Source: Thermoguttaceae bacterium
GTDB taxonomy: Bacteria; Planctomycetota; Planctomycetia; Pirellulales; Thermoguttaceae
Assembly (NCBI GenBank): GCA_017454585.1
Contig: JAFTCU010000102.1
Location: forward strand, 1 to 16,475
DNA length: 16,475 bases
Reading direction: 5' to 3'
Shown here: positions 14,411-16,475 of the stretch, piece after piece
How positions within the stretch are numbered: position 1 is the stretch's first letter
Layout: every line of letters begins with the position of its first letter
The notes under the pieces: generated by a model
What the model saw: the letters and a program-made list of their open reading frames with translations, nothing else
Databases searched by the model: none
Told to the model about the DNA's origin: nothing
Position numbers and translations under genes: made by a program

Positions 14411-14464
14411 AATGAAAATTACTCTCATTCGTTATTATTTTATCAATTATTTGGAATTAGTCAA
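14411..14464 (-). promoter_or_regulatory. Promoter of the PIG-L gene with overlapping palindrome
   Basis: On the minus strand, TTGACT (14464-14459) and TAAAAT (14442-14437) are 16 bp apart. Just downstream, over the likely start site, is an imperfect 19-bp palindrome at 14411-14429 (AATGAAAATTACTCTCATT), placed where a repressor would block transcription. Confidence 0.5.
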
Positions 14465-14527
14465 GCACTTCAATAGAAAAAATACAAAAAAAATTAAAAA
14501 AATGAAAAATTTTAAGAAAGAAATGAA

Positions 14528-15817
14528 TTAAATCGTAACCTTTTTGATATTCGGGATGGTATCACTTTCTGTTTGAACGGTTCCTGTTTTAACTTTCCGT
14601 TCACAGAAAACCGCAAAACTACGCCCGGTTGTCTGAACGAGAATAATCGTCCCTGAAACTTTATTTTCAGGACCGTGAAACCATTTGCGGACGACTCCCG
14701 GTTCTGGAACATTTCCACGTTTTTTGATTTCAGGATTTGTCCACCCAAGTTTTCTCGCCTCTTTAATGACGTTTTTTTTATCAAGAGGTACAATCGTTAA
14801 AATCTCAAAACATGATATTCCTGAATTTATAATTAAATTTTGCCCAGTTAAATAAACAGAGCCTTCGCCTATGCGACTTAAATTATATTTTTGCGCCACT
14901 TCCCCTTCCAGATCAGCGGCCAAAATCGAGGAATCCACATCAAAAATATACCGTCCCGGAACCTCCGCAGCGGCAACAGGAATCCCGGGACGTCCGCAAA
15001 TCGTCCAGGCGACTTCCGAAGAATGGGCCTTTAAAATAGTAGCACGTCTCAAAGCCCCTTCCGGTTGCCGTGTATCATCCCGAAACCAGACCAGAAGTTC
15101 CCGGCACTCCCGATTCCTGCCGATCCATTCGAGTTCATCCGCTTTTTTCAACCACGCCTCCGGCACTTTGGTCCCTGGTGCGAGTTTCACTGCCGCAGTC
15201 TGTCGGTCTTTAATTAATTGTTCAATAACATCCAGCCCTGGCGAAAACCAAACGATCTGTGAAGTACGAACCCCCTCGCTGCGCCGATCAGGGTCGATGT
15301 GAATACAGGGAAAATCCTCGGGGCGGGTTTGAGTCAAAAACTCCTCCGCCGTAACTGAACGTACCCTACCCTCCACAGAAATACTATCCCCCATTATCAC
15401 CTCAAGATTTCTCTCGGCAATGGCTGCGACCAGAGGACTTGCATCCACCCCAAGAACCGGGTGTTCAAGCGCCAGGGCGGAAAGGTCCCCTCCAATGCCG
15501 CAGCAAATGTCTGCAATGGGAACCCCTTTGGGGAATCGCGAGGCCTTGTAGGCGGCCACATAAGCGTCGGTAGATTGTTCCAGCCCGACAGAGGTGAAGA
15601 ACATTCGGTTGGCTGTTTCGGGAAATTTGACCTTTCCCCGTTCACGAAGTTTGATTTGCTGGACGGCCAAAGCAGCGTATTCAGGGGCCAAATGATATTT
15701 TTCGCGCAGAACGGTCAAAAGTTTCAGATCGTCTTGATTCGGCAGGCTTTCGGCAAGTTTCAATACTTCCTGTCCCTCTGGTGAGAAAAGCCATTTCCAG
15801 TCATCCGGGACCTGCAT
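14528..15817 (-). CDS. Class I SAM-dependent methyltransferase with THUMP-like C-terminus
   Basis: A protein of 429 aa from the ATG at 15817, preferred to an in-frame TTG at 15823 because AGAAGG lies 8 bases upstream. Residues 100-200 are a Rossmann methyltransferase core: SAM-binding motif I IADICCGIGGDL at 101-112, the acidic strand-2 residue in VLGVDAS, and HIDPDRR at 173-179 in the place of the catalytic (D/N)PP motif. An N-terminal helical domain (1-95) precedes it. The last 80 residues (GWTNPEIKKRG, VRKWFHGP, then a TTGRSFAVFCERK strand) match the THUMP-like tail seen in family members. It is likely an RNA-modifying enzyme, with the target unproven. Single gene on its strand. Downstream, about 14465-14527 is very AT-rich, with no clear terminator stem. 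Confidence 0.9.
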   Translation of the reverse strand: MQVPDDWKWLFSPEGQEVLKLAESLPNQDDLKLLTVLREKYHLAPEYAALAVQQIKLRERGKVKFPETANRMFFTSVGLEQSTDAYVAAYKASRFPKGVPIADICCGIGGDLSALALEHPVLGVDASPLVAAIAERNLEVIMGDSISVEGRVRSVTAEEFLTQTRPEDFPCIHIDPDRRSEGVRTSQIVWFSPGLDVIEQLIKDRQTAAVKLAPGTKVPEAWLKKADELEWIGRNRECRELLVWFRDDTRQPEGALRRATILKAHSSEVAWTICGRPGIPVAAAEVPGRYIFDVDSSILAADLEGEVAQKYNLSRIGEGSVYLTGQNLIINSGISCFEILTIVPLDKKNVIKEARKLGWTNPEIKKRGNVPEPGVVRKWFHGPENKVSGTIILVQTTGRSFAVFCERKVKTGTVQTESDTIPNIKKVTI

Positions 15818-16412
15818 GATCAAAACCTTCTACAGAATGCCATTAAAATAATTGTGTTCTTTTTTTCTATCATCAGACGTTAAAACAACAAAAAAGAGGA
15901 GTTTTTCCTAAAATTTGAATAAAATTCAGGAAAGCCTAAAGTTCAACCCCTCAAAACACGAAAAATTAAATGCAGCTGGTAAAACTGAAATTTTTCATAA
16001 AACCAGTTCAATCCATACAGACAGTCGCAAGACCGAGTATGTATTGTTTACAGCAGTGAAGCGGAGTCACAAGACGAATCCGTTTTGTCTTTCTGTAAAG
16101 CGAAACAGGCTATTGCAGATGGAATAATCGAAATTGGCAAGTTTTTTTGACAAATTTGAAAAATTCCGATTTTTCCTCAACATAAAACGTTCCCGTGCCG
16201 ATGATAAATCAAGCATAGGTGCAAAAACCTGCAAAACAAAAATGATTGAAGCAGTTACAGTTCAGACCCTCAACCCAAACTGGGTTAAAAGGACGTTGGA
16301 GTTTTTATGCTCCAGGGAAATTATAATTCAGAGAGGATCTGATCCTGAAAAGCCCAAGGGGGGCGATTCAGGTAATTGAGTCGAGGCGAGTTGTTATATC
16401 GGAGAGCCTACC
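15818..16412. other. AT-rich non-coding stretch between methyltransferase and HTH gene
   Basis: No convincing gene. Short frames on the plus strand (15915-16127, 16134-16379) start at TTG, lack ribosome binding sites and resemble no family I know. Structure seen: an imperfect 26-bp palindrome at 15906-15931, AACCCA/TGGGTT (16272-16277, 16281-16286), and TGGAG/CTCCA (16297-16301, 16309-16313). TATAAT at 16322-16327 could be the -10 of the HTH gene, but no -35 lies at normal spacing. No clear promoter for the methyltransferase was found. Confidence 0.5.
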
Positions 16413-16475
16413 ATGAAGGTTTTCACAACTGGTCAGGTTGCCAAAATTTGTAAAGTGGCCCCGCGTACCGTTAGC
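16413..16475 (+). CDS. Helix-turn-helix regulator, 5' end only (window edge)
   Basis: The first 21 codons read MKVFTTGQVAKICKVAPRTV and then Ser, after a ribosome binding site (GGAG at 16401-16404). The TTGQVAKICKVAPRTVS segment is a typical MerR/excisionase-type helix-turn-helix start. I recall this very conserved N-terminus from planctomycete proteins, which supports the taxonomic call. It is cut by the window end, so domains and partners downstream are unknown. DNA binding is inferred. Confidence 0.8.
   Translation, partial: MKVFTTGQVAKICKVAPRTVS

Noticed and set aside
14411..14429. Fur box
   Set aside because: The 19-bp palindrome at the PIG-L start site has AATGA/TCATT ends but departs from the Fur consensus in its centre; only a generic operator-like call is justified.
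16134..16379. 81-aa plus-strand open frame before the HTH gene
   Set aside because: TTG start without ribosome binding site, no family resemblance, and hairpin-rich AT-biased sequence.

Overview
The window most likely comes from a planctomycete, probably Pirellulales-like. The main clue is the truncated gene at the right edge, whose first residues (MKVFTTGQVAKICKVAPRTV) match a helix-turn-helix protein I recall as very common in Planctomycetota. Other clues are a secreted protein with tandem DUF11-type repeats, a THUMP-like methyltransferase, a PIG-L deacetylase, LpxD (so an LPS-type outer membrane), and several genes without a Shine-Dalgarno sequence. The taxonomic call is inference from gene content.

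Layout. (1) Positions 1-1260, minus strand: an oxidative-stress/iron operon read from a perfect-consensus sigma70 promoter (TTGACA-17-TATAAT). It holds a bacterioferritin-like gene broken by an in-frame TAG, then one open frame joining a small PAS-like domain to a glutathione peroxidase that runs off the left edge. (2) 1454-3583, minus: an exported DUF11-repeat protein. (3) 3842-6571, plus: an exported double-domain M16 zinc peptidase, divergent from the DUF11 gene. (4) 6733-10342, plus: lysS, apt and lpxD, all housekeeping, separated by spacers containing large imperfect inverted repeats. (5) 13245-10356, minus: four genes that look co-transcribed. They are a free-standing RNA polymerase alpha C-terminal domain protein, a four-helix membrane protein with a DUF3592-like region and an arrestin-like tail, a small arrestin-like protein, and a P-loop NTPase. 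The last three are linked by an ATGA overlap and a stop codon that overlaps the next ribosome binding site. (6) 13414-14241, minus: a PIG-L/LmbE-type deacetylase with a long structured leader. (7) 14528-15817, minus: a THUMP-like SAM methyltransferase. (8) 15818-16412: a non-coding stretch leading into the truncated HTH gene.

The best candidate for an undescribed system is the operon in (5), which pairs a membrane arrestin-fold protein with a soluble arrestin-fold protein and an NTPase behind an alpha-CTD-like DNA-binding protein. The left-edge operon is second: a PAS domain continuous with a peroxidase, a nonsense-interrupted ferritin, and a consensus promoter enclosed by a 15-bp inverted repeat. 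No CRISPR array, tRNA, rRNA or intact insertion sequence was seen.
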